The notes: generated by a model not told the origin, from the sequence alone. A stretch of DNA of 47,936 bases from Bacteroidales bacterium (GCA_004552965.1 SFMU01000007.1:1-47936), one strand, 5' to 3'; counted from the first letter of the stretch, positions 32,399-41,546 are shown. Made by a program: numbers and translations.

Positions 32399-33301
32399 CT
32401 ACTCCTCGTAGCCGAATTTCCTGAGTTCCCTGCGGCTTTCCCTCCAGTCGGAATCGACTTTCACGAACAGCTGCAGGAAGACCTTCTTCTGGAAGAAATC
32501 CTCCATGTCCAGTCTGGCCTCGGTCCCGACCTTCTTGAGGGCCGATCCTCCCTTTCCTATTATGATTCCTTTCTGCGAATCGCGCATGACGAAGATCACC
32601 GCACTGATCTCATAGCGGTCCCTGCCCTCCTTGAAAGCCTCGATTCCTACTTCGCAGCTGTAGGGAATCTCCTGGCTGTAGTTCTCCAGGATCTTCTCCC
32701 GGATGATCTCCGAAGCGAAGAATCTCAGGCTCCTGTCCGTGAACTGGTCCTTGTCGAACCAAGGAGGCGAAAGGGGAAGCCTGCTCACTATCGCGTTCAG
32801 GATGCTTTCCAGATTGAAATGCTCCTTTGCGGAGACCGGAATCACCAGGGCATCGGGAAGCGTCTTCTGCCAATACTCCAGAAGCGCCAGCACCTTCTGC
32901 TGGTCGCTGATGTCTATCTTGTTGACGGCGACCACCACCGGGCAGTCCAGTTTCCGGAGCTTTTCAATATATTCGGAATTCTTGTCGCTCTTCTCGACCA
33001 CATCGGTGACATAGAGGATGATGTCGGCATCGCCTATGGCGGTGTCCACGAATTTCATCATGTCCTCCTGCAGCCGGTAGGTAGGCTTGAGCATGCCAGG
33101 CGTGTCGGAATACACAATCTGGTAATCGTCTGTGTTGACGATGCCCATTATCCTGTGCCTGGTAGTCTGGGCTTTTGCCGTCACGATTGACAGCTTCTCC
33201 CCGACGAGGGCATTCATAAGGGTGGATTTGCCGACATTCGGGTTGCCTATGATGTTGACGAATCCGGCCCTGTGACCTGTCTTCTGGCTTCCGCTAGACA
33301 T
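32399..33301 (-). CDS. era: GTPase Era
   Basis: The 300-residue GTPase helps assemble the 30S ribosomal subunit and binds the 3' end of 16S rRNA. The G motifs are clear: GNPNVGKS (G1, about 18-25), TTRHR (G2), DTPG (G3), and NKID (G4). The C-terminal KH domain carries GIIIGKGGSALKKVG. The ATG overlaps the end of the pseudouridine synthase gene by eight bases, so the two are likely coupled. parC follows 51 bases later. Confidence 0.96.
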   Translation of the reverse strand: MSSGSQKTGHRAGFVNIIGNPNVGKSTLMNALVGEKLSIVTAKAQTTRHRIMGIVNTDDYQIVYSDTPGMLKPTYRLQEDMMKFVDTAIGDADIILYVTDVVEKSDKNSEYIEKLRKLDCPVVVAVNKIDISDQQKVLALLEYWQKTLPDALVIPVSAKEHFNLESILNAIVSRLPLSPPWFDKDQFTDRSLRFFASEIIREKILENYSQEIPYSCEVGIEAFKEGRDRYEISAVIFVMRDSQKGIIIGKGGSALKKVGTEARLDMEDFFQKKVFLQLFVKVDSDWRESRRELRKFGYEE

Positions 33302-34775
33302 AAGCGCCCATTTTGAGCACGTTCACTTCACCTTCGCTGAGGTATCTCCATTCGCCTTTCTTCAGGCCCTTCTTGGTCACCCCGGCGAAATAAACCCTGT
33401 CAAGAGCCTTGACATCGTAGCCGAGGGATTCGAATATCCTGCGGACGATTCTGTTCTTGCCCGAATGGATTTCGATCCCGAGCCTTCTGTGGTCGTGGGC
33501 GTCGATATATTCAAGTTCGTCAGCCTTGATGTTCCCGTCGTTGAGGTCCAGTCCTTCGGTGAGGATCTTCACCTTGTCTTCCTCGCTGAGAGGCTTGTCC
33601 AGGATCACCTGATAGATCTTCTTCTTGTTGTAGGAAGGATGGGTGAGCTTCTCGGCAATCTCTCCGTCATTGGTGAACATCAGGACACCCGTGGTGTTCT
33701 TGTCGAGTCTTCCTACAGGGAACACCCTGACCTCGGTGCCCTGGAGCAGGTCCATGACGGTCTTGTCGGCGTGAGGATCGCTTGCACTGGTCACGTAACC
33801 CTTCGGCTTGTTCATCACGATGTACACCTTATCCTCGCCCTTGAGCTTTTCTCCGTTGAAACGGATGTCATCCTTGATGACATTGACTTTCGTTCCAAGT
33901 TCGGTGACTACGACTCCGTTCACGGTGACCACACCGGCAAGAATGAAGTTGTCGGCCTCCCTCCTGGAGCAGACTCCGGAATTCGCGATGAATTTGTTGA
34001 GGCGTACCTCCTCCTGGATCGGAGTCGCTACGGTGTCGTTGTCCGAATATGCTGTGTTGTCAATCTGCGGCTGCTTCGAGAGCATCAGATTGATTCCTTC
34101 CTTGTCTGTCTCGGTGAAATGGAAATCGTTGCGCTTTCCAGGTTTGCGGTTGGCAGGACGGTTCTGCTGTCCGAAGCCGCCCCTGTTTCCCTGTTTTCCT
34201 GCGAAATTCCTGCGGTTGCCGCTGTCCGGACGGTTCTGTGAATATGGCCTTCTCTCACCGTTGACTGAACCTGTGTCGTGGCTCCTGCCCTGTCCGTATG
34301 AAGGACGGTTCTGGAAGTCCGGCCTGCGCTGTTCCCTCTCGCCGTCTCTGTAGCCTCTATAGCCGCCGTTGCCGTAACCGCTGTTGCCACCGTTGCCGTA
34401 GCCGCCGTTGCCACCGTTGCCGTAGCTGCCGTTGCCGTCATTGCTGCGGCTGCCGTAATTGTTCCTGCGCTGTCCGTAGGCAGGACGGTTCTGTGAATAT
34501 GGTCTTCTCTGACCATCATCCTGACCGTTTCCGAAGTTTCTGTTCTGTCCGTATGAAGGACGCGACTGCGAAGAATAATTGCCGGACTCCCTGCGAGGTC
34601 CCGAAGTACGTGGACCGTGATGGTCGTAGGACTTGTATTCTCCATTGGATGTCGAAGATGCTGCAGGACCGGAACTCTTCCTCGGTCTGAGCTTTCTTCC
34701 CTCTGCCGAATACCCGCTGCGGTATTCGTTTCTGCCGGCGTACTCGCTACGCCTTTCGAATTTCTTTTCTTCCAT
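33294..34775 (-). CDS. RluB/RsuA-family pseudouridine synthase with Gly/Asn-rich N-terminal extension
   Basis: This 493-residue enzyme isomerises uridine to pseudouridine in rRNA. An S4 RNA-binding domain (RLNKFIANSGVCSRREAD) precedes the catalytic domain with FPVGRLDKNTTG, whose Asp is the nucleophile. The first 215 residues or so are low complexity: repeats of the type RPYSQNRPxYGQ plus a Gly-Asn-Tyr run, very basic, presumably disordered and RNA-binding (inference). Such extensions are common in Bacteroidetes RluB-like proteins. The start is the ATG at 34775; the TTG two codons earlier is less likely. It precedes and overlaps era. Confidence 0.9.
   Translation of the reverse strand: MEEKKFERRSEYAGRNEYRSGYSAEGRKLRPRKSSGPAASSTSNGEYKSYDHHGPRTSGPRRESGNYSSQSRPSYGQNRNFGNGQDDGQRRPYSQNRPAYGQRRNNYGSRSNDGNGSYGNGGNGGYGNGGNSGYGNGGYRGYRDGEREQRRPDFQNRPSYGQGRSHDTGSVNGERRPYSQNRPDSGNRRNFAGKQGNRGGFGQQNRPANRKPGKRNDFHFTETDKEGINLMLSKQPQIDNTAYSDNDTVATPIQEEVRLNKFIANSGVCSRREADNFILAGVVTVNGVVVTELGTKVNVIKDDIRFNGEKLKGEDKVYIVMNKPKGYVTSASDPHADKTVMDLLQGTEVRVFPVGRLDKNTTGVLMFTNDGEIAEKLTHPSYNKKKIYQVILDKPLSEEDKVKILTEGLDLNDGNIKADELEYIDAHDHRRLGIEIHSGKNRIVRRIFESLGYDVKALDRVYFAGVTKKGLKKGEWRYLSEGEVNVLKMGAYV
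34340..34440. repeat. Low-complexity repeat encoding the Gly/Asn run
   Basis: A block of short tandem repeats of the GGTAACGGTGGC type on the minus strand encodes GYGNGGN-like units of the pseudouridine synthase extension. Copy number could change by slippage while keeping frame, as the units are multiples of three. Confidence 0.7.
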
Positions 34776-34820
34776 AATCAATGTGGCTCACGCCACGGGT
34801 TAAGAGTGAATATAAATAGT

Positions 34821-35594
34821 TTATTTCAACTTGAATATGTAGGTGATCGTCCCCTGTTGCAGTGCTGGCGCATCAGCGCTCTGGTTGAAGTGCGCCTTCA
34901 TGGCAGCCGCTCTGGCAGCTGCCCAGAGAGACTGGTTGTTTACTGTCGTTCCCTTGGCTCCCGGGACGGCCTTGGTGACATTGCCGTAATTGTCCACCCA
35001 GATGTCCACGACTACCGTACCCTCGTCCTGGACCGTGTACGAAGGCCTAGGAAGAGCTCCGAGCACGTTTCTGCCCTTGAGCCTGGCGTTCGGGGCACTG
35101 TCAGTCTTTCCTGTCGAGGTGTTGCCCTCGGGGTGCCCGGCCTTGAATTCGTCCTTCGGATCCCTGGCCCCGTGCGGAGCAACGGAGGAATCCTTCCTGC
35201 TCATCCCCGGGAAGAGGGAATTCCTGTCGATTTCCTCCTTCTGTACAGGTGTCTCCACATCTCCGAAATCGTCAGGTTTCCCTTCGGCAGCCTTGTTCTC
35301 CGCCTCGCTTCTGTGAGGGGATTCGCTCTTCTGGATGAGGTTTACCGGCTTCTGCTTGTCGACCGTCTCAGCCTGAGGCATCCTTCCGTAGCGCTGCCTG
35401 CGGATGACCGGCTGCTCCTCTTCCTCGAAATCAATCAGGAAGGCCTGCTCCTGAGGAGGAGGATAAAGGTACTTTATCCCCGTGAAGCTGCAGAACAGCA
35501 AAGCGACCAGATGGACCGCCACCGTCAGCACGACGCCGGTCACGGTTGCGGTTTCGCTCTTTTTCTTTCTGTCACGAAGATACTGTTTCATCAT
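34821..35594 (-). CDS. TonB-family energy transducer
   Basis: The 257-residue protein spans the periplasm to pass proton-motive energy to outer-membrane transporters. It has one N-terminal membrane segment (about residues 18-40), a Pro/Glu/Lys/Arg-rich middle that would extend across the periplasm, and a C-terminal TonB domain (about 185-257) with VVVDIWVDNYGNV and the ending TYIFKLK. Its ATG overlaps the exbD stop by four bases (ATGA). With ExbB and ExbD upstream it forms a complete Ton motor, though which receptor it serves is not shown. Confidence 0.88.
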   Translation of the reverse strand: MMKQYLRDRKKKSETATVTGVVLTVAVHLVALLFCSFTGIKYLYPPPQEQAFLIDFEEEEQPVIRRQRYGRMPQAETVDKQKPVNLIQKSESPHRSEAENKAAEGKPDDFGDVETPVQKEEIDRNSLFPGMSRKDSSVAPHGARDPKDEFKAGHPEGNTSTGKTDSAPNARLKGRNVLGALPRPSYTVQDEGTVVVDIWVDNYGNVTKAVPGAKGTTVNNQSLWAAARAAAMKAHFNQSADAPALQQGTITYIFKLK

Positions 35595-36001
35595 TCAGGC
35601 TGTGTGGCAAGTATGACTTTGTAATGGTTTCTTTTCGCGATGTTCATCACTCCTACGATCTCCCTGACAGGGACGGTCTCGTCGGAATAGATCGAGAAGG
35701 TCGGGTCCTCCTCGGTCTGGAGAAGGTCGATCAGCCCGTCTTCGAGGTCGACGAACTGGATCGGAGTCTCGTTGCCGTTGAGGTGGTAGGTGTAAGTGTC
35801 GTCACCCCAGTCCTTTATGGACACGGTAACGGTCGCCTTGGCGCTGACCTGCCCTGTGCTCTTGGGGAGCAGGAGCTTGAGCGCGTTCGGGTTGACCAGG
35901 GTCGAGGTGATCAGGAAGAAGATCAGCAGCAGGAACACAAGGTCGGTCATCGAAGACGTCACGGTCTCCGAAAGTGCCTTTGTGGATCTCTTGAAAGCCA
36001 T
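35591..36001 (-). CDS. exbD: ExbD/TolR-family biopolymer transport protein
   Basis: The 136-residue subunit of the proton-driven motor. One N-terminal membrane helix carries the essential acidic residue in SSMTDLVFLLLIFFLI (Asp near residue 20). The C-terminal periplasmic domain (about 50-136) has the typical ExbD/TolR fold pattern with YSDETVPV. It lies three bases after the ExbB/TolQ gene and overlaps the TonB gene. Assignment to Ton rather than Tol rests on the adjacent TonB; no TolB or Pal gene is visible. Confidence 0.9.
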   Translation of the reverse strand: MAFKRSTKALSETVTSSMTDLVFLLLIFFLITSTLVNPNALKLLLPKSTGQVSAKATVTVSIKDWGDDTYTYHLNGNETPIQFVDLEDGLIDLLQTEEDPTFSIYSDETVPVREIVGVMNIAKRNHYKVILATQPE

Positions 36002-36004
36002 CTT

Positions 36005-36745
36005 CTATCTCTCCTCTTCGTTGTCTGCAGGTTCATGCAGAAGGTCCATGAAATCGATTGTCGCGTTCTCCATCTTGAACACCAGGTTGGATATCTGCGA
36101 TGTGAGGTAGTTGTAGCCGAAGTAGGCTATGATACCCACGGTAAGACCTCCGATGGTGGTGATCATTGCGGTGTAGATACCGCTGGAGAGAAGGGTGATG
36201 TCGATGTTGTTGCCTGCGTTGGCCATGTTGAAGAATGCCTGGACCATACCGAGCACCGTTCCGAGGAATCCGATCATAGGTGCGCCTCCGGAGATGGTTG
36301 CCAGGGTGGTCAGACCCTTTTCGAGCCTTGCGATCTCGACATTGCCCATGTTCTCGACGGCTGCCTGGATGTCGGAAAGCGGACGTCCGATTCTCTCGAT
36401 GCCCTTCTCGACAAGCCTGGCGACAGGTGAGTCGTATTTTTCGCACAGGGCGATTGCCGACTTGATCTTGCCTTCGTGAATATAGTCACGGATGTCCCTC
36501 ATGAAATTCTTGTCAACTTTCTGAGCCTTGCTGATCATCCACCACTTCTTTCCGAAGATGTAGATCGCAATGACCGACAGAATGGCGAGGACAATCATCA
36601 GGAAACCTCCCTTCGAAGCCATCTGGATCAGTGAATATGTCTGTTCGACCTGCTGCGGTGCTGCCTGAGCTGCGGCTGCTGCGTTTGTCATGGTCTCTGC
36701 CATGACCGTATCAAGGCCTTCGGCCTGAAGTAATTGGAACAACAT
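36005..36745 (-). CDS. exbB: ExbB/TolQ/MotA-family proton channel protein
   Basis: The 246-residue inner-membrane channel subunit uses the proton gradient to drive ExbD and TonB. Three hydrophobic segments are visible: GGFLMIVLAILSVIAIYIF (about 50-68), one near 155-180 with PMIGFLGTVLGMVQAF (the family signature), and one near 190-215. An N-terminal Ala/Gln-rich stretch of about 35 residues is extra. Its own -7 promoter box lies at 36772-36779. It starts the ExbB-ExbD-TonB unit. Confidence 0.9.
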   Translation of the reverse strand: MLFQLLQAEGLDTVMAETMTNAAAAAQAAPQQVEQTYSLIQMASKGGFLMIVLAILSVIAIYIFGKKWWMISKAQKVDKNFMRDIRDYIHEGKIKSAIALCEKYDSPVARLVEKGIERIGRPLSDIQAAVENMGNVEIARLEKGLTTLATISGGAPMIGFLGTVLGMVQAFFNMANAGNNIDITLLSSGIYTAMITTIGGLTVGIIAYFGYNYLTSQISNLVFKMENATIDFMDLLHEPADNEEER

Positions 36746-36771
36746 GGTGTATCGTACGTTTTTTTAACCTG

Positions 36772-36779
36772 CAAAATTA
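36772..36779 (-). promoter_or_regulatory. Promoter -7 box of the exbB-exbD-tonB unit
   Basis: On the minus strand the sequence is TAATTTTG, matching TAnnTTTG, about 27 bases upstream of the exbB ATG. I could not find a clear -33 box at the expected distance, so this is a moderate call. Confidence 0.45.
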
Positions 36780-36799
36780 ATCATTTTTCGGACTTATTC

Positions 36800-37570
36800 C
36801 TAATAATTCACTTTGCTTAGGAACAATGCGTTTCCGGGTACCGACTCGCCGGCTTCGCTTCTTGTTCCGCCACCTGTCAGGGTCTCGATCCATTCCTCCG
36901 GATGCCGTCCCCTGCCGACATCAAGAAGGGAACCGACCACCGCTCTCACCATATTCCTGAGGAATCTGTCCGCTCTGATGGTGAACACAAGGTAGTCTCC
37001 TTCTTCCGAAGGGTAGCCCAGGAGGCTGACATGCGTGGGTGAATATGTCTCCCAACGCGCAAGGCTGACGGTGCAGACCGATGTCTTGCTGTTGCCTCCG
37101 GTCTTCTCGAAACAGCTGAAATCGTGCCGTCCGATAAGGAATCTGGCCGCGCGGTTCATTTTTTCCACGTCGAGCCTGTAGGGACAGAGGTATGAATATG
37201 CCGTCATGAAGGGGTCCTTCTTCCTGTGGATGAAATACTTGTATTCCCTCATGGTGGCATCGAACCTGGCATGGAAAGAAGGGTCGGCCGGGACTATGGA
37301 ATGCACCCTGATACCGGTAGGAATCATGGCATTTATTTTGTAGCAAAGTGCCGTTGCGTCCAGGTCTGGAAATTCCGAGTCGAAGTGGGCTACGTAGTTC
37401 ACTGCATTCACCCCTGAATCCGTCCTCCCGGCGCCCGTGACGGAAACCTTTTCCCGCAGGAGGGTCGACAGCGCATTCTGGAGACTTTCCTGAACGGTTT
37501 TGGCATCATGTTGAATCTGCCAGCCGCAGTAGGTGGAGCCATCGTAGGAAAGGACTGCTTTGTAACGCAT
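36800..37570 (-). CDS. truA: tRNA pseudouridine synthase A
   Basis: The 256-residue enzyme makes pseudouridine at tRNA positions 38-40. The catalytic Asp51 is in GAGRTDSGVNA. The N-terminus, YKAVLSYDGSTYCGWQIQ, and the later DRFLRNMVRAVVG segment are family signatures. The length is normal. It is the first gene of the leftward run from 37570 and is divergent from moxR; a -7 box lies at 37592-37599. The gap to exbB holds that gene's own promoter, so truA is probably transcribed alone or with readthrough. Confidence 0.96.
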   Translation of the reverse strand: MRYKAVLSYDGSTYCGWQIQHDAKTVQESLQNALSTLLREKVSVTGAGRTDSGVNAVNYVAHFDSEFPDLDATALCYKINAMIPTGIRVHSIVPADPSFHARFDATMREYKYFIHRKKDPFMTAYSYLCPYRLDVEKMNRAARFLIGRHDFSCFEKTGGNSKTSVCTVSLARWETYSPTHVSLLGYPSEEGDYLVFTIRADRFLRNMVRAVVGSLLDVGRGRHPEEWIETLTGGGTRSEAGESVPGNALFLSKVNY

Positions 37571-37591
37571 TTGTTTGAGTTTTAGTAATTA

Positions 37592-37599
37592 CAAAAATA
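37592..37599 (-). promoter_or_regulatory. Promoter -7 box of truA
   Basis: The minus-strand sequence TATTTTTG matches TAnnTTTG and lies about 21 bases upstream of the truA ATG. No convincing -33 box is seen. The whole 45-base truA-moxR gap is A/T-rich and must hold promoters for both directions. Confidence 0.45.
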
Positions 37600-37615
37600 T
37601 CAAAAAATAACCATA

Positions 37616-38608
37616 ATGGAAACTGTAAACATCAAAGAACTGAATGACAGAATCCAGCAGGAGAGTTCCTTCGTGGACATGCTTTCTCTCGAGATGGGGA
37701 AGGTCATTGTCGGCCAGAAGCATCTTGTCGAGAATCTCCTCATAGGACTTCTTGCCAATGGCCACATTCTTCTTGAAGGCGTTCCCGGACTTGCCAAGAC
37801 TTTGGCAATCAGTACGCTTTCTCAGGCTGTGGATGCGAAGTTCAGCCGTATCCAGTTCACTCCGGACCTTCTTCCGGCGGATCTTGTCGGCACGATGATA
37901 TATTCACAGAAAGATGAGAAGTTCGAAGTGCACAAGGGCCCTGTCTTTGCCAACTTCGTTCTGGCTGATGAGATCAACCGAAGCCCCGCCAAGGTGCAGT
38001 CTGCCCTTCTCGAGGCCATGCAGGAGCGTCAGGTGACCATCGGCGACTCCACTTTCAAGCTTCCCGAGCCGTTCCTTGTGATGGCTACCCAGAACCCTGT
38101 GGAGCAGGAGGGAACCTATCCGCTTCCTGAAGCCCAGGTGGACCGTTTCATGCTCAAGGTCGTGGTAAGCTATCCGAAAAAGGAGGAGGAAAAGCAGATC
38201 ATCCGGATGAACAACACCGGCTCTTTCCCGAAAGCCAATGCCGTGGTCAGGCCGGAGGACATCATCCGTGCGCGCAATGTCGTCAGGGATGTGTACATGG
38301 ACGAGAAGATCGAACGTTACATCGTGGACATCGTCTATGCCACCCGTACTCCTGATGACTACGGTCTGGGTAAGATCAAGGACCTCATCTCCTTCGGAGG
38401 TTCCCCGCGTGCCAGCATTTCCCTGGCTGCGGCTTCCAAGGCCTATGCCTTCATCAAGAGGAGGGGATATGTTATTCCGGAAGATGTCAGGGCTGTCTGC
38501 AACGAGGTGCTCAGGCACAGGATCGGTCTCACCTATGAGGCTGAGGCTGAGAATGTCACCACCGAGCAGATCATTTCCGAAGTCATCAATGCTGTCGTAG
38601 TTCCGTAA
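37616..38608 (+). CDS. moxR: MoxR-family AAA+ ATPase of the Bat operon
   Basis: A 330-residue AAA+ ATPase of the MoxR family, thought to act as a chaperone with VWA-domain proteins. The Walker A-type motif EGVPGLAKT is near residue 57, the Walker B region LADEINRSPAKVQSALLEAMQE near 118, and sensor 1 ATQNP near 160. It is the first gene of a seven-gene plus-strand unit whose members are the Bat set. A clear consensus promoter is not visible in the short divergent gap. Confidence 0.94.
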   Translation: METVNIKELNDRIQQESSFVDMLSLEMGKVIVGQKHLVENLLIGLLANGHILLEGVPGLAKTLAISTLSQAVDAKFSRIQFTPDLLPADLVGTMIYSQKDEKFEVHKGPVFANFVLADEINRSPAKVQSALLEAMQERQVTIGDSTFKLPEPFLVMATQNPVEQEGTYPLPEAQVDRFMLKVVVSYPKKEEEKQIIRMNNTGSFPKANAVVRPEDIIRARNVVRDVYMDEKIERYIVDIVYATRTPDDYGLGKIKDLISFGGSPRASISLAAASKAYAFIKRRGYVIPEDVRAVCNEVLRHRIGLTYEAEAENVTTEQIISEVINAVVVP

Positions 38609-38613
38609 CGGTC

Positions 38614-39507
38614 ATGGCTTCTGAATCTTCTGCAAACGAACTGCTCAGGAAGGTCAGGAAAATCGAAATCCGGACCAGGGCTCTGTCTCACCAGATTTTC
38701 GCCGGCGAGTACCACAGCGCGTTCAAGGGACGCGGTATGGCCTTCAGCGAGGTCCGTGAGTACCAGTACGGAGATGATGTGCGTTCCATGGACTGGAATG
38801 TCACGGCCCGTCTCCGTTCGCCCTACGTGAAAGTGTTCGAGGAGGAGAGGGAGATGACAGTTGTGCTTCTGGTGGACATCAGCCGTTCAGGGCTGTTCGG
38901 AACCAGGCAGAGAACCAAACGCGACCTCATTGCCGAGATTGCCGCGGTCCTGTCCTTTTCCGCCAGCATCAACAATGACAAGGTCGGAGCGCTGTTCTTC
39001 AGCGACAGGATCGAAAAGTTCATCCCTCCGAAAAAAGGACGCAGCCATCTGCTCCACATTATCCGTGAGATCATCGAACTGAAGCCGGAGTCGGATGGGA
39101 CCGATGTCGGCATGGCTCTGAGGTATCTCACCAATGCCATCAAGAAGAAATGCACCGCCTTCCTGCTCTCGGACATGCTGGATGTCGATTCTGACGGCAG
39201 TCCGCGCTATGAGGATGCCCTCAAGGTGGCCCGCAACAGGCATGACATTTCGGTGATCAAGGTCTATGATCCCAGGGAGCAGACCATCCCGGATGTCGGA
39301 CTTCTTCATGTGAAGGACTCCGAAACGGGCAGGTCCGCCTGGATCAATACCTCGTCCGGCAAGGTCAGGTCTGAATATTCAAGATGGTTCGGCAGGGTGG
39401 CCGAGAATGAAAGAAAGTTGTTCAACCGCTATCAGATCGATTCCGTGGACATCGCTACAGATTCGGATTACGTGAAAGGTCTGATGGCGTTTTTTGGTAG
39501 AAGATAG
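38614..39507 (+). CDS. DUF58-domain protein of the Bat operon
   Basis: The 297-residue DUF58 protein belongs to a family with a degenerate VWA-like fold that is nearly always next to moxR. Recognisable segments include FKGRGMAFSEVREYQYGDDVRSMDWN (the DUF58 signature region, about 35-60) and LVDISRSG (about 88-95), a MIDAS-like DxSxS motif. No signal peptide or membrane segment is evident, so it is probably cytoplasmic. It lies five bases after moxR and three before the next gene. Confidence 0.92.
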   Translation: MASESSANELLRKVRKIEIRTRALSHQIFAGEYHSAFKGRGMAFSEVREYQYGDDVRSMDWNVTARLRSPYVKVFEEEREMTVVLLVDISRSGLFGTRQRTKRDLIAEIAAVLSFSASINNDKVGALFFSDRIEKFIPPKKGRSHLLHIIREIIELKPESDGTDVGMALRYLTNAIKKKCTAFLLSDMLDVDSDGSPRYEDALKVARNRHDISVIKVYDPREQTIPDVGLLHVKDSETGRSAWINTSSGKVRSEYSRWFGRVAENERKLFNRYQIDSVDIATDSDYVKGLMAFFGRR

Positions 39508-39510
39508 CCG

Positions 39511-40560
39511 ATGAAGAAGATGCTCTCCTGTGCAGCCATTCTGGCCCTGTGTCTTCCGGTGGCCTTCCCTGTCCCTGTCAGCGGGCAGGATGCGGCCGTG
39601 AAGCCGGGAGAAACTATCGAAATGACCGGCTCATTCCTCGAGCCGCTCCAGAAGAGGGATTCGGCCCTGATAGCCGACCAGTTCCGCTATGGCTTTCATC
39701 TCAAGGATGTCCCGGCCGGAACCAGATTCATGCTCCCGGACCTTTCCAAGGGTCTGATGGACAGTGTGGATGTTGTCAGCCCTTGGCTTGTTGACACGGT
39801 GAAGGTCCACGGCAGCAGGAAATCCCCTTCCGCCTACGACATAGATGTCTCGATGGTTCTGACCTCATTCGAGGAGGGCCGCAGGGATCTTGTCCCTCTG
39901 GCTGTCGGTCGCAGCGGACCGGACGGCAGAGTCGACACTCTGGTGTTCGACCCGCAATCGATCGAATTCTTCACGATGCCGGTGGACACCGCCACTTACA
40001 GGATCCATGACATCAAGGGTCAGATCCGCTATCCTCTGACTTTTGCAGAACTGCTGCCTTATGTGGCTCTTGTCTGGGGCATTGCGATCGTCGCGATTCT
40101 CGTCTGGATCCTGCTTTCCAGAAAGAAGGCAGCCTCGGAGGAAGCCGCCTACAAGGATCCTCCCTATGTGGTTGCCCTGCGCAAGCTCGATCATTTCCGC
40201 AGCAACAAGTACTGGGCTCCGGAGAAACAGAAAGCCTACTATTCCGGGATCACCGATGCCCTGCGCGAGTACATAGCTGCCAGGTTCGGCTTCGATGCGA
40301 TGGAGATGACCACTGCCGAGATATTCGGGAGGCTGCGCCACACGGATGTGCCTGCCGACCTCTATGAAGAGATGAAGACTCTTTTCGAAACGGCTGATTA
40401 CGTGAAGTTTGCCAAGGCTTTCGCTTCCGATGAGGAGAATGCGGTTGCCCTTCCTTCAGCAGTGCGTTTCGTGACAACTACCTATCAGTCCCAGCTTGCC
40501 GAGGAGGAAGCAAAAGCTGCGGCGTCTGCCGGGGACAATGCGAAAGGAGGTGAAAAATAA
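39511..40560 (+). CDS. DUF4381-like membrane protein of the Bat operon
   Basis: A 349-residue protein found between DUF58 and batA in Bacteroidetes Bat operons. It has a signal peptide (about residues 1-25), an extracytoplasmic beta-rich domain (about 30-170), one membrane segment (about 185-205), and a cytoplasmic helical domain (about 215-340) with ALRKLDHF. This layout resembles DUF4381 proteins, but the N-terminal domain is larger. The function is unknown; its position suggests assembly with the VWA proteins. Its stop overlaps the batA start (TAATG). Confidence 0.75.
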   Translation: MKKMLSCAAILALCLPVAFPVPVSGQDAAVKPGETIEMTGSFLEPLQKRDSALIADQFRYGFHLKDVPAGTRFMLPDLSKGLMDSVDVVSPWLVDTVKVHGSRKSPSAYDIDVSMVLTSFEEGRRDLVPLAVGRSGPDGRVDTLVFDPQSIEFFTMPVDTATYRIHDIKGQIRYPLTFAELLPYVALVWGIAIVAILVWILLSRKKAASEEAAYKDPPYVVALRKLDHFRSNKYWAPEKQKAYYSGITDALREYIAARFGFDAMEMTTAEIFGRLRHTDVPADLYEEMKTLFETADYVKFAKAFASDEENAVALPSAVRFVTTTYQSQLAEEEAKAAASAGDNAKGGEK

Positions 40561-41546
40561 TGTATTTTGAATATCCATACCTTCTCTGGCTGCTGATTGT
40601 ACCGGCTCTCCTTGCGGTCAAGTACGTGTATGATGAGCTCAGGGACCGTCGGCCTCATTTCAGGGTCTCTGTGAGGGCTCCCTGGATGGCGGGCGGAAGC
40701 ACGGTTCTTGACAAAGTGCGGCATATTCCATTCATATTCAGGATTGCCGCTCTCTGCCTGATAATTGTCGCGCTGGCGCGTCCGCGGTCTTCTACCAAGG
40801 TGGAAAAGATTGACACCGAAGGTATTGACATCGCTATTGCGATGGATGTCTCCACGAGTATGCTGGCAAGGGATTTCACTCCCGACAGGATCAGCGCCGC
40901 CAAGGACATAGCCATCGAGTTCATCGCCCAGAGGCCTTCGGACCGGATGTCGATTGTCGTTTTTGCCGGTGAAAGTTACACGCAGTGCCCTCTGACCACC
41001 GACAGGGCGACTCTGATCAATCTTATGAAAGAGGTCTCTACGGACCTCATCGAGGATGGGACCGCGATAGGCAACGGACTTGCTACAGCGGTGGCCAGGC
41101 TGAAGGATTCGGATGCCAGGAGCCGTGTCATCATCCTGTTGACCGACGGCGACAACAACAGCGGTGAGATTGCGCCGGAGACTGCCGCCCAGATTGCCAA
41201 GACCTATGGCATGAGGGTCTATACAATCGGTGTCGGCGCCAATGGAATGGCTCCCTATCCGGTGATGACCCCTTGGGGTGTGGAGCTGCAGAATGTGCCG
41301 GTTGTGATCAATGAGCAGCTGCTCACAGACATCGCAACCTCGACCGGAGGCCGCTATTTCCGTGCGACCGACAACACGAAACTTGCGGAGATATATTCGG
41401 AAATAGGCAAGATGGAGAAGGCGCGCACGACGATCGACAGTTTCCCTGTCTACAAGGAACTTTTCCTGGGTTATGCTGTCGCTGCTCTCGTCCTGCTCAT
41501 CCTTGAGATGCTGATCAGAATTTTCGTCTTGAAGAGATTGCCATGA
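40560..41546 (+). CDS. batA: BatA, VWA-domain protein
   Basis: The 328-residue protein has membrane segments at both ends (about 8-25, 58-74, and 305-325) around a von Willebrand factor A domain. The metal-binding MIDAS is complete: Asp96-x-Ser98-x-Ser100 in MDVSTSM, a Thr in TTDRATL, and Asp in LTDGDNN. VWA domains bind protein partners through the metal. In Bacteroides fragilis the Bat genes affect oxygen tolerance; the molecular role is not settled. It overlaps batB by four bases. Confidence 0.93.
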   Translation: MYFEYPYLLWLLIVPALLAVKYVYDELRDRRPHFRVSVRAPWMAGGSTVLDKVRHIPFIFRIAALCLIIVALARPRSSTKVEKIDTEGIDIAIAMDVSTSMLARDFTPDRISAAKDIAIEFIAQRPSDRMSIVVFAGESYTQCPLTTDRATLINLMKEVSTDLIEDGTAIGNGLATAVARLKDSDARSRVIILLTDGDNNSGEIAPETAAQIAKTYGMRVYTIGVGANGMAPYPVMTPWGVELQNVPVVINEQLLTDIATSTGGRYFRATDNTKLAEIYSEIGKMEKARTTIDSFPVYKELFLGYAVAALVLLILEMLIRIFVLKRLP

